The notes beneath the pieces were generated by a model. It was not told where the DNA came from. It saw only the letters and a program-made list of their open reading frames with translations, and made no database searches. From NCBI RefSeq assembly GCF_963662255.1, contig NC_085051.1, forward strand, positions 55,467,101 through 55,531,100: 64,000 nt of DNA, read 5' to 3'. Shown one piece after another: positions 11,321 through 24,105 of this stretch (positions are counted from its first letter, which is position 1; every line of letters starts with the position of its first letter). Both the position numbers and the translations under genes were made by a program. The DNA comes from Cinclus cinclus (Eukaryota; Chordata; Aves; Passeriformes; Cinclidae).

Positions 11321-14300
11321 AGTTGAGGGTACCTACCTACTTTCAAGCATCGTTTTCCAAAAAATCACCCTGTCTAGATGCTTATAAACATATGCATGCA
11401 GCAAAGCCAAAAGGTTGCACAGCTGAAGGATTCTAATTATCAAACAGGTTGTGTTTCATTGACATAACTGAAAAACACCCAACACTGGTAAGAAATGGAA
11501 TTTATTTTAAACTCGTAGTCATGATTATTGCAATTAACATTGTACCAAAGATAGCACCTTTTCCCTCCTGCTACCCAAAGACATCAGACCTCCCTGGAGC
11601 ACCCTGAAAATATTTCCTCCCCCCAATTAAAATCAAGCTGTTGAGTAAGACTCACAAGGTAATCAGAAACTGCTGACATTTCTTTTAAAGCAAATTATAC
11701 ATGTGCTCACACAGTGAAGAAAACAATCACAGCTACAGGAAGCAGAGTAAACATTCCAGTTTCATTTTAATTAAAATGGTCCCCTAATGAAAATAAAAAT
11801 ATTCACGTTTATGAAAAGCCTATTTGCAAAAACTTTAGTGCTACATCCAAGATCCCTTCTACACCATTTCTCAGCAGCAAGGGACTCAGACCCAAACTGA
11901 AATTAAAGCTGTATTTCTGTTCCACAAGAGCTGCTCACAATGTGCACGTCTTCCCTTCCCTACTACAAATACAGCACTGCCATCTGATTAGGGCAATAGT
12001 TTCTCTCTCAGCAGAATATAAAATGCATACGAAAGCAGTGGGGTGGATCCTGCTCCTCTGCCATGGACGGTCAGCACTTGCTGCAGGCTGGATCCAAGGG
12101 GGTCACTCATCACATGGGTGGAACAGCCCAGCCCACTTCCCCTCCATACTATCTGCTTCCTGAAACACCAGCCACAACAATGGAAAAAGGCAAAACCATT
12201 GCAAAGAGAGACAAAAACTTATTTCCCTGCTGAAATAATGGCTTCGATTCGAACGACAGCTATAAAAGTTATAAATATATAACCCCCTTGGCTCTCCTTA
12301 TGCCTACAGAGAAACTTGCTATTACTGTACAGAAACATTTAAGAAGGTTTTATAGTTGGGATGTTGTTTTGTTTCTTAAATGCCCCAATGTCCTGACCTC
12401 CTTAAACCAGAGCAGCTGCTGCCACACCAGCCATATGGAACAATAAATTACTGGCTGCCATGGCTACAGATACAGGCTCCTTCTGCTGTCTGGCTGCACC
12501 TCAGAGGGTGGAAAAAACGTGTCTTCATGGAAAGACATGACTGCTTTTGAGGCTGGCACAAGTCTGAGTATTAGTGATCAAAAAGCACCTTGAAAAAATA
12601 AGCAATTCAAGTATCTTATCCAGCTTTCACTGTGCATGACTCAACATCATCTGTAAAAGGCTACCAAGGGACACACATGCACGTATACACTACAGAAGAA
12701 AGATCCTGTCCATCAAAGTCCAGACTGAATTAGAGGTTCACAAGCTCCATAAATAATAACATCCTACATTAAGGTACAATTCCATATATATACTGAGGTG
12801 GCAACAGCATCCATTTAAAATGTAATATTGTGACTGGGAAGTAACGGGGTTCCTGGCCTTCCAAAGAGTGTCAGTTGTCGTTCACTATTTATCATGACTT
12901 CTAGTTTGGGGCATTTTCCTTACGAACTTTGAAAATTAACACAGTACCTTTTGGGAGGGAACAACAGAACAAGCAACTTTCTGAACGTCAACATGATCCG
13001 TAAAAGGGGATAAAAAAGATTTCACACAGCCCCGAGTGTGTTACATCCACACTTCAAACTACTTCAAAAATTATGCAGATCTACTAATGCTCATGTCAGC
13101 CAACACACATAACACTGGAAGCAGATTATCTTGACATGTTTGTGACAAAATATAATGGCATGGTACAAGGCATCAGAGGCTGCTCCCTGCCGAATCTGCT
13201 CCGCTCTCAGCTGAGATGTGCACGGTAACGTCTGGGTTTGTCCTCCAGCTTAACAATTTAAAAAGAAGATTCAACGTAATAGCTCCTGACAGGGCTGGAG
13301 ATCACACAGACTGAACTTTCAAAGTGTTTTTCTCTGAAAAACAAGCTGGCTGTGACAAACAACAGTTTTTATTTTGCTTATTATTTAATAACAAAAGATT
13401 ACACAGCACAGTACATAAAAAAGAGCAGTGAGAGGTAATAAACCCACCTCACTTGCATCAGACTGTTAATCCACCAAAAAGTTTGACAGTACCGTAACAA
13501 TCTCCTCAGTGCAATCCCACAAATAATTTGGAAACTCACCCAAAGCTCTGTTTCTTACTGAATTTTAAGTTAATCCACCCATGTAGGGAAAATCTTATTG
13601 CTGCTTACTGCCCATACTAATTTTATACACGGATGGTCCCAGAATACACAATGGGAAGCAAAAATCAAAAAGAGCCCACAGCCACAAGCCTGCAGTGCAA
13701 TTATGCAGGTCATCCAAGACAACTGTCCATGATTCCTATATACCCATGCCTTTCATGTGCAGGGACAGAAAAAACTATTGAGAAATGACTCAACAAGAGA
13801 CAGGTCAGGTTCTTCACGCTGGCCAAGGTCCTCCTCCCACCTGAAGCCAGATGGTTTTGCCTCAGGAGGTCAGTTTACCAGACATCTGTGTGAGAAGGAA
13901 ATTAATATAAATGTTTATACAGGCTAAGAGTGCACTTTAATTAGGTACCGTCAATGTTATCCTTACCGGAAAGCTGGGAATTACCTCTCTGCTAGGATTT
14001 AAAGCTCCTCGTGGAAACACAGCAGCATCAGGAGATCCTGACCCACTGTCCTGCCATTGGGTCAGGACAAAGGGGTGACCCTCCTGGACTTGGATGACTG
14101 CTGTTTTCCAGAGGGCAAAACAAAGGCTGCAATGACAACCATAACCCTGGAGCACTTCAGGGCTTGCACATCCAGCTGTGGAACCCACCATCTTCTACAT
14201 CTGCCACACAGCCAAGGCCATGGCTCACCATGACATCTATGAACAGCAGCATGATGCCCTGAAGACAGGGGCAGGGGGTCAGGGTGCACTGCACCACTTC

Positions 14301-16348
14301 AGAAGTTCAGATACTGACACAGATACCATCATGCTCTGCAGAATGACAAAGCACCTGTGATGCTTGCACCTTGAAACTGTGTGTGCCTGAATGTGAGGTA
14401 GCCAGGTTGTTTTGGCTTTCTCAAGACCAGGCTCTTTACCCTGTCGAGCTCACCGTCACTGGGAAAGCCCCAAGGAGTTTCCCTGAATTGCACCCCCAAG
14501 TGCCAGGGCTGCAGAGACCCCAACTGATGGCAGAAAGGCTCCAACTAAGAGCATGTCCAGACTGCAATGAGCTCAGCTCCCACACAGAAAGGTCCCTTTG
14601 GAGATGGCTCAGTACTGCCAGCTGTACAGATATGACTGATGGAGCAGCAGGCAGGTCTGAACCCTCCTGGATAATAGCAGACAGCTAAGCCAGTGCTTTC
14701 ATCCTGTTTCCAAGCAAGCAACACTATAGAAAGAGCCATTTCAAGCAGGAAAAAAGCAAACTGAAGTTGACAACGAAAACTTAAGTCAAATGAGGAATTG
14801 TTCCCACTTCTGATTCCCACTCAGTCCGCTTTCATACTGGATCAGAGGAGCTTGGTTTTCATCAGTGCAGCAGCAGACAACACATCTGAGAACATCATGA
14901 GAACATCTTCAGCGCTAATGAGAGCAGCCTCTCTCAGCAAACACCTGGAACTGAGCACTGAGAGACCAAAACTCGCAAGAGGACACTGGAAAAAAGTAAG
15001 AATCTCTATAATTCACTAAGGAATAGATTTATCACTGAGGAATTAAGCATCTACATCACTCACCCACAGGCTTTTGAAAAACAGGAACATTGCTAGTGTG
15101 TCGTGAGTTAAACACCTATTTCAGGCTTTTGTGAGGGGGGCAGGGGCTATGACATCTGTCTTCAATAACCCAACTCAAGAGTGGGCAATATTTTTCTGCA
15201 TAGCTGCAGCACTTTTTCCTCAATTAGATGTTGGAAAATAGCAACTTGCTGTTCTTCCCCATGACTAAACCAACAGATTTTCAACAGCAAAAATGAAAAG
15301 GCCACCTCATTGGGACCAAATGAAATTATGCTCCTGCAGCAGATCCCAAACAGTATCTGCACATATCTGCTTCTAAAGGAAATTGCTGCAGACCATGGGA
15401 AATTACAATTGCTTCAGGACAAGACAGGCTGACTGATCTAATATTTCTGGTTGACACACCTTCTTCCTGGGTTTGTCAATAAAGATACTGATGAGCTCAT
15501 CTCTCCACAGGTCAGGAAAGTATTAGCTGAAAATAATGTTATTCCTTTCACCATGGAAATTTTTCCAGATGAAATGATGGCAGCAAGGCAAATCTGCACC
15601 TTGCTGAGAAAAGCTACTTAAAATAAGGAAGCTATGAAGCATTTTAATGAAGGTAAATGAGTAATCATAATGGTCTCAGTTAAGCAAGTCTAATGGCAGT
15701 GTCACTTTTAAAACATGGGCGTGAGACTCATGTGGTGACAATCCATATGTCTTAACTATCCTGTAGCGCCGTCCTTCAAATGGTAACAGTGCAGAATGCA
15801 ACTGCTATGGCAGAAAGAACCATTATTAGCAGACAAGGAAAATAAAGATAATTTTTAAATGGTGTTTGAAACTATAGTAACAAGAAGTGAAATTTTAAAA
15901 GTTAAATGAACACATTATCACCTCAACAGAAGGATTATGCTATTGAAAAATTCTCAGCAGTAGCACTGCCGTCTGTTTCTGGTGCAAATATATTTTTCTA
16001 GACTCAAGCAAGGAGGATTACTGATATTTGCTTTTGGACAAGTGTTTTGATCAATCTTAACCTCATGAAAGCTTCAAATGAGGCAAAAGATAAAAAGAAA
16101 ACACCTTAGTAACCTGCAGTCTCTGGGAACAATTCATTGAGGTTGTTATACCCAAAGGTGATGCCAGATCGATCGCTGGATCTTCCCTGTTGACATTACA
16201 AGGACAAAAATCATGCCAGACAAAAGAGTAACTCACTTCTTCCACACCTCTAGCAGCCTATACCACCGGGCAAATTCAGTTTCTCTCATCCAATTATACA
16301 GGTAAAACTAATATTTCAGAATTCAGGCAACTAAAGATGGATGACTGA

Positions 16349-16360
16349 TTTTTTTTTTTT
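16349..16360. repeat. Poly(T) run
   Basis: Uninterrupted T run in the large intron, next to an AT-rich segment. Confidence 0.8.
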
Positions 16361-19300
16361 CCTTGTGTCTGGTCTATTATACATTAAAGAGCAATTTCAC
16401 TGGCAGCCATCTGGAAATCAATGTATTCCAAGCTTTATTTTATGATTACCAACATTCTCCTTCATAACTCATTTCTAATTATAAGCAATAAATCATTCCT
16501 TCTTGCTTGTAATTTATAACAGCCAATTATGGCAAACCTCTTATTTAAATAGCAAATCTCACTGTAAAACATCACATAGTTTGAGGTATGCACAGAACAT
16601 CTAATCAGGCAGCTGAATGGTAGAACAATGATTTAATGTGGGTTTTCAGCCACCACGAAGACACAAGTGGAAGAATCCACCCTCCCCTGTGACCTGTAAT
16701 GCACACCAGAACTTTTCAAAACTGAAAGCACAGGTCTCATCTGCCTGACTTAATGTAGAAGAGATTTACATGCAGCAATAGATGAGCCAGGACACAACTC
16801 AGGGCAGGCTGGTGTCAAGGATTCCCTTACTGTGTCAGGAAATGAATAAAGAGGCTGTGACAGAAGAAGCTGTAGGTTGGTTCAGTAAGAATTTCTGGGC
16901 AATGTCTAGTTTCATTTTAGGAGCTAGCAATGAAAGAACACAGTTCTAAATTTAATATTTTTAAAAAAACAAACTCAAGTAGCTTTTCCCATGTCTGGAT
17001 TTGTGTTTGAAATGGGCTGGCTTCCTCCTCCCAAGCCAAAGGACTCCTCCATGCACTGCCCAGGTGTTCAACATCACACCTACTCCCTGTTACATGGGTT
17101 TTGTAGGTGTTAGCATAGAGTATGAGCAAGGCACTCACTCAGACCACTTCTCCCCATCCCTTCCAGCCAGGAGAGGATCAGCCAGAACAAAGCAATGAAA
17201 CAGTCAGCAGAGAAAAAGTGTCACCAAATAAATCCAGATTCTTCCTTCGGGGAGAAGCATTTAATGGTGGTCTGCTATGGCAACCCTTCCAACAGAACAC
17301 CAGCAAAGAAATGTAGTGGAGGATGTCAGATAAGACCAAACAGGGTCAGTCCAAAAGCACAGGCAAGGACACAGAAAAAATTTAGTTATATTTGCTCTTC
17401 AGTGTAGGTCTGAGTAACAGGCATGTGAGTGCAAACACAAGAGAGAGGCTTCTCATAAATAGCTCTGCTGGGATTTGTCCATTAGGAAAAAAACCTCACT
17501 CTTGTCAGAAAAGTATTTGATACAATTTTGGATACAGAATTTATTACATGAGAAACTGATCTCAGGAACGTGGAAGTGGTTCCCACTGAGATTTTATTCG
17601 GTCATCACACAGCTCGAGTCTGTTCCAGCTTCACATTGTGTCATCTGGTAACCGTTTACAGTAGGAATCTAGGGAACTGGAATTGGAAAAAGTCCATCAC
17701 AACTGACCTAAATCTGATCTGACCTGAATAATCAAACTGAATACCAAATTCAAAAATGGCTAGACAGAAAAGAAGAGAGGGAATTCTTCAGCTGCAGGAC
17801 TTATCTCACACTCTCCTCGGCCATACATTGGGTTAGGCACCCATCTTTTCCCAAACAGCCACTATGAAGAGGGCTACGTGAACATCCCCTTGTTCCAAAG
17901 GTGTCAAAGACAAATGCACAAGTGCTGCAGGCTCCACCATGTTCCCTTTCCTTTTGAGATACCATTCACTCATGAGAGAACATGGTGGTGCATTCCTGCC
18001 CCCCAGGCTGCACTATCATCTAAGCGAAGCACCTGGAAATGGGGAATGGAAGATAGCAAGTGAATATGAAAATCCAAAGAGAATGCTTTGGAAGGGCAGT
18101 GGTGACCATAACAGTACCATCTGTCTGTGTCTTTGCCACAGAGTCACCCCAGAGGGTGGCCTTGGCTGGCGTGGTGCTGCAACAACCACTGGGAAATGCT
18201 TTGTTAGACCCACAGCCACGCCAGCCCATGCTACAAACACATGTCAAAGCCACAACCTGCCTTGTCACCAAGCCCTGCCTGCATTGATACTTCAGGGTCT
18301 CAAGGGGTTACACTGCTAGCATAGCTTTACTGCTGAGAGACTGAGCTGAAGATGTACAGGTGCAGCACCACCTAAGCAACACACAGCAACTCTCCATAGA
18401 TAGATCATTATTTACAGAGACCTTGTAGTGATGTGTTTAACAAAAAGTTTCACCACTTTCAAGATTCCTCATCTTCTTTTTATGAGAGATCTAAATATTA
18501 TTTATTAGTCTTCTCCAAACACAAAGCTCAAAGGCATTTTAACATCTGGTTTATTCTCTCAGCAGTGAGAACAAAAACACTCCGAAGAAAACTAAAAAAT
18601 CACTGGCTTGATTTCGGTGAAACTTGGGCAGTATTTCTGGCAAAAACTTTGAATAAGGATGCAAAAAACAGCCTGTAGAAAACTAAAGGGAGGGAGCAAC
18701 AGACACCAAAGCCTATAAATTTCATTTTGAAAACAAGGTGTCATTCTTATTATGCCTGTGGATGTGTATCTTCCTCATACAAAGTTTTAAAAGCTTTATA
18801 TAAACTATACTTCTAAGCAAGCTTGCAATTAGCTAGGGGCAGGCTTGGCTTTAATTACAGCTTGAAGAGGCACACATTATGGAAATACTTAGCTAATAAC
18901 CACAGCGATGCTCTGTTGATGGCTGAGGTCAGGCCAGCATGTGATTGCCATGTAACCACCTGAGTTCCCTCTGTGCTGTGCAAACTGGGCTCCCTAATGA
19001 AGCAGAAGGACTGGTCTGTCAGGTCTTCCTCCCTCTCTGCCATACAGGCTAAGCCAGGCTTTGCTGGCAGCAGTGCTGAGATGTCCTGAGTGCCTGCATC
19101 TGGCCTCCCTGCTCCTTACAGGAATTCTGTGGGATACCTGTTCTCACCTCACCTGGAGATGCTGTGCAAAAGGAACCAGGGAACCTGACGGAGAGAGATG
19201 AAACTGCACCATTTCAGCACCAGGCAAGAACAGCCTGCACCAGTGCATGAATTGGTCAGGTATCAGCATACATGATGAATACTCACACATGAACCTGCAC

Positions 19301-21722
19301 AGCTTTTTTCAAAGTTAATATGAGGTTGATCCCATATCCCATCCCAAAAACCCTACAGGATGGTCTACAGGAAGAATATACCTCCAATACAAAATTCCTG
19401 CAAGTTCACACAGCCCTCTAACAATTTTGGGTCCAACCTTTACTAGCATAAGAAAGGACCAGAAAGTAAACTATACTTTATTCCAGCCTCAGAAACTGCT
19501 TGCCTGGTAATCTCTACTTGGGTGTAAGTATGCATGGATAATGAAGTGCAAAACCAATACAAATCACTGGGAAAATGGCTATTTACCACTGAATATGACA
19601 CAAGCTTAAAATATGCATTGCTACACACTGTGGGTGCTTGCTCATACGCTCTGTTCTGTACCAATGAATTGCCGAACTGGGTCACAGAAGCCCTTCATGA
19701 TCTAGCAGTCTTGTCTCCTTCACAATGCATTTTGTACAGATAAAGAAATGAGTATAAAAATACAGCCACATTTTTTTACAGAAAGAAAATTGCAAATGGA
19801 AATGTTGTGAAGGAAAGCAATACTAATTGCTGTTTTAAAATATGTGTACAATACGTGCAACTGCTTTTGAGAGATGAGAACACTGCTGCTGATGTGGGGA
19901 GCAGACAGCACCATCTTCTCTGGTTTGTGTAAGGTTGCACATCTGTGGTGAAGTTAGGTGAGCTTTGCAGGAGATCCTAAATGTAAAGATGACTTACTTG
20001 ATAGTGGTTTTGCTTTAATACACCTTAATACTAGTGTTAACAGATAGAATTATCCAATAGAAACCTGACTGTAACTGCAGGGACTGTGCCTCTCACAGCC
20101 TCTCATGCTGGTTTAACTGGATCCATTGGAAAACCTGTCTAGGTGAACACTGTACTGCCCACAGTCAGCTGCACGTGGCTGGTGTACAGGGGGCAGCTCT
20201 GGGCCACCAGTCCCTAATCTGGATCAGTCAAAACAAGCCAGGTCAGCCTAAGGAGACCTCTGCTAAGTACTACCTTTGAAATTGCTGGAGTTTTCACAGT
20301 CAGTTGAAGGGCACTTGCACAAGTAGGTCAGGCAGCAGATCTGAGCATGGAGAAGCTGAGTTCAGCTGGGGAGAATTTTTCCCAACCTTGGCTTATAGCC
20401 AAGATTCCCAGCATCTCCTCTGCACCAAGCCCTGACCTGGACAGGTGGAAGGCTGACCCCAGTCTCCAACGCTCAGATGGCCAAAACTTCTGTAACCGGG
20501 AATCAGCCACTCCCCATCAAAGGAAAACATGGCAAAACCCACGTGACAAAATCTGCTTAAAAATCCTTACTCCACCTCAATTTTTTATCCAACCCTTCTA
20601 AGAAATTATAGCCCCTGCTGCATCATTCTTCAGCCAACAAAAATCCAGCTTCTGAGAATGGCCAATGTAAAAGCAATTCCTCTTGCTGAACATCCTCTCC
20701 TCCACTTCACTGTAGCTACGGAAGCTGCATTAAAAAGAAAATTACTGTAGCTACAAGGCTCTATTCAAAAACTGCTCATGCACATCCTCAGCTCTGTGTA
20801 CACAGAAATACTGAGGGGCTGGGGTTGTCCTTTAGCACTGTGCTGCTCTATCTGGGAGGGAGTCACATAAATGCTGTGTAAGCTACACTCCTACCACAAT
20901 TACTGATATGGGCTGTGAACAGTAAAAGAAGTTCAACTGACCATGAAATGTGCAAATACTACAATAAATAGATATTTATACACTGTCTTATTTATACAGA
21001 ATTCCTCCTTTCCATCCAAGCATTCATATTTTGTCACTGTATTGTGTCTAGTTTTTCAGACAATTTTGGACATATAACAGATTTTAGTACAACTCTTGTG
21101 ACGATGTGTAAAATCTGAAACAAATGCTATCCATCTCAAGTAAATCCCTTCTTTTTCCTTTGTACTTAGCAGAGCTTGCTCTCCAACCCCGTCGTGAAAT
21201 AACAGTAGTGAACAGAGAAGACAGCAAATTCCCACTGTAGTTCAAACCCCCCTAAATACTAACCTATGTTTGAAGATCAATTTAAAAAAATATACTGTCA
21301 GGTTAATCTCCTGCCTCTTTTTTATTTTTATTTTGAACTTCAACTCCTCACAATGAAAATTCTCAGCAAAGAAACTGATATTCCTGCAGGACCTGAGCTA
21401 CTTGAAGTGAAGTGCTCAGCAGCATGGTGAGGGTGGGTGTGCACAGCCCCTTTCCAGGCTTTGTGCCTCCCACCCTCTCCAAAGGGAAGGAAGGGGCTCC
21501 CTGCCGCACACAAAGACGAGGCTGTTTGGGCTGAAGTCACAACTTCAAAGACCAGCAGCACAGAACTTGCCAACTTGCTTGGCCATTCAAGCAAATGTCA
21601 ACTGAAACAAAAGCACACCCAGGAAAAGTTGTTACCCAAGGCCACGCTGAGAAAATAATGCAAATTTGTATCAATGATCGACTTAGCTTTAACTGAGCCT
21701 AATGAGCAAGTTGCTTATGTTA

Positions 21723-21748
21723 GTTTTGTTTTGTTTTGTTTTTTTTTT
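21723..21748. repeat. (GTTTT)n / poly(T) tract
   Basis: Four GTTTT-like units run into a T homopolymer. This is simple sequence, possibly a decayed retroposon A-tail read from the other strand. Confidence 0.85.
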
Positions 21749-23884
21749 CCTTTCACCACCACACTCATTTTACTCTCTGGAGGCATTGCTTTAGAGAAGC
21801 ATCAGTTTCAGAAAAAAATTGATTAAAAAAAAAAGTGACACCCTCCCCTTCCTTTTTTAAGAAACTTTCATGCATAAAGTTTAGAACTCCTACATTCTGT
21901 ACTTGGTGAAAATATGCAGCAAATGCCAAAGAAGTGCTTGGCCCCAGGGAGACAACAGTCTGTACAGACTCACTTGTAACACACGCCTGCCTTTCAGCTG
22001 TTTAATCTCCATATACTGTATTTCCTTCATCAGCACTACAGCATCGCTCCACTTTGCCTTAGTTTTTTGTGTTTTGTGTCTACAAAGTATCGTGAGAACA
22101 TCAATACTTGGCAAGCTAACACTTGAGCTTTTAGCATGACATCACAGTTCTCTGGGTTACTTTGCTCCGTTGGTTAGTAAAATGTTACAGCAAATAAATA
22201 GTTGTATAAAAGAGGGCTTTTTGTTGTGTGTGGGGTTTTTTAATGCAATTTAATTCTGTACTGCAATATAAACACTTTTTACTGTGCACATTTTTATAGA
22301 AAAGGTTTTACAGAGTAAACTGCTTTAAAGAAACTGAATCAGATTTAAACACATGCACAACAGACTTACATTAGAAATTAATTTGGTAGCAATTTATGAT
22401 CCTTTGGTGTGAATTTTCACAGTCATTCTTAGAGCAAGAATGTATAAGTTCAGAAGTGTTATGTTTTGCCTGGCCTCAATGGGGAAATTACAGCTCTTAG
22501 GTTCTTGTTACCTCTGGGCCTCTGAGTATTAATAATTTATTTGAAAATCTTAATACAAGAACAAGAAAGCAGCCTAAACCTCTTAAACAAAATACATGTT
22601 TCTACCATAAACACACTTCACAAAGAGGTGCTAAAACCAATTGCCAACACTGGCAAAAGTTGATCAATCCAATATTGAATTCATTTACCGTCTCTACGTC
22701 TTCCCACTGAATTGTGATGCCCATGCAAGCAGTCCTAACATTCAGATTCCCCATCCATCTCACAGCGTAAATATGAAAAAATACACTTCAGAGACATACG
22801 AGCGATGTGGTGTTTGCAGCAAATGGCAGCACCACGCAGAGAGCCCAGCAGCAGATTTCTCTCATCTCTCAACAAAAGCAGTCTGGGGAGGCCACTGAGT
22901 GAATGCTGTCCCTACAGTCATGTCCCAGGCTCCTGGCCCACCAGCCCTCCTGGCAGCACAAGGAATGTGTTTGGCAAAACCACGCTGGAACAGCTCCCCT
23001 CCCCTGCCATGCACCCATCCTGAGATCCCCCCGGCCCCCATTCACAGCTGTTGGTGTTCAGACACAAAATCTACAGGGTGTTCCAGCTCCCAGGAAGCTC
23101 AGGGCACAGCCTTGGGAGCTTGGGATCACCAATCATCCTCCTGCAGACATCACCTGAACAAATCCTCCAGGATGAGGCAGGAGAGATCACGCTGATGCTG
23201 ATGCCTGACCCACCAGACCCAGCTCTGCTCTCCTCCCATTTCCCAGTTTTCAGAAGAGGACTCCACCAGACTCACCCCAGCATCAGCAACAGCATCTCAG
23301 ACCCAACCAAACCTGACTGGTCCAAATGCTGGTATCCACCTTGGCCAGCAAGCAAATCCAGGTGTGTGCCCTCTTATACAACAATGCTTATGCAAAGCAT
23401 TTTTGCAGCCTGGCTTTTGCTTTCCTTTCCTTCACACATTTCAACATCACAGTTCAGGGAAGATGATGTGAAAGCCCCTTACATTTTTAAAAGGATAACA
23501 ACACCCTTAGTGTCTTTAGCAGCAAGAGCTATAAAGTTAAGACTCTACATGTCAAACTGCAACTCAAAGTTGGCTTTAGTTCTGACATGAACAGCGTGCA
23601 AGCCTCATATTTATTAAAAACAGATGAAAAAAGTCTCAATTCTTTTTGAACAGCAAAACTACTGAAGAGACCTGGTGGAGTTTAACACAGTGGGAGGTTC
23701 AGTTGTCTATCACCACACGTTTAAACACTTGAGGTCTCTGCAATAAACGTTGAGTTGAATTCACCATCAAAAGACAAAATCCATGTTCTATCTGCCAAAA
23801 CCTTTAGCAGCCTAAACAGAAAATGTCACAGTTGATTTTCAGCAAGGTTATCGAAATAAAAACCAACATTTTCAAGTCTTTAGG

Positions 23885-23925
23885 GGATAGATAGATAGAC
23901 AGATAAACAGCATGACAGACAGATG
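23885..23925. repeat. (GATA/GACA)n microsatellite, imperfect
   Basis: GATAGATAGATAGACAGATA followed by further GACA/GATG units. It is an imperfect tetranucleotide repeat. Confidence 0.8.
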
Positions 23926-24093
23926 AATTTACTTCTACAGGTAATTCTTTTATTCCTCCTAAGCAAAAATCAGGCTTCAAATGGATTGTTACAGCTAAAC
24001 AGATTAAGAAAAAAAAGCCCAACTAATGAGTAATTTTATTGTTAAATTCTCTGGCCTGTCACAACTATCAGCCTAGAGGTATAAAACAAGCAA

Positions 24094-24105
24094 TTTTTTT
24101 TTTTT
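24094..24105. repeat. Poly(T) run
   Basis: Uninterrupted T homopolymer in the large intron. Confidence 0.75.

Noticed and set aside
23051..23590. 179-codon open frame on the plus strand
   Set aside because: No recognisable domain, no initiation or splice context, and a proline/serine-rich translation that looks like random sequence. A length of this order can arise by chance in a GC-richer intronic patch.
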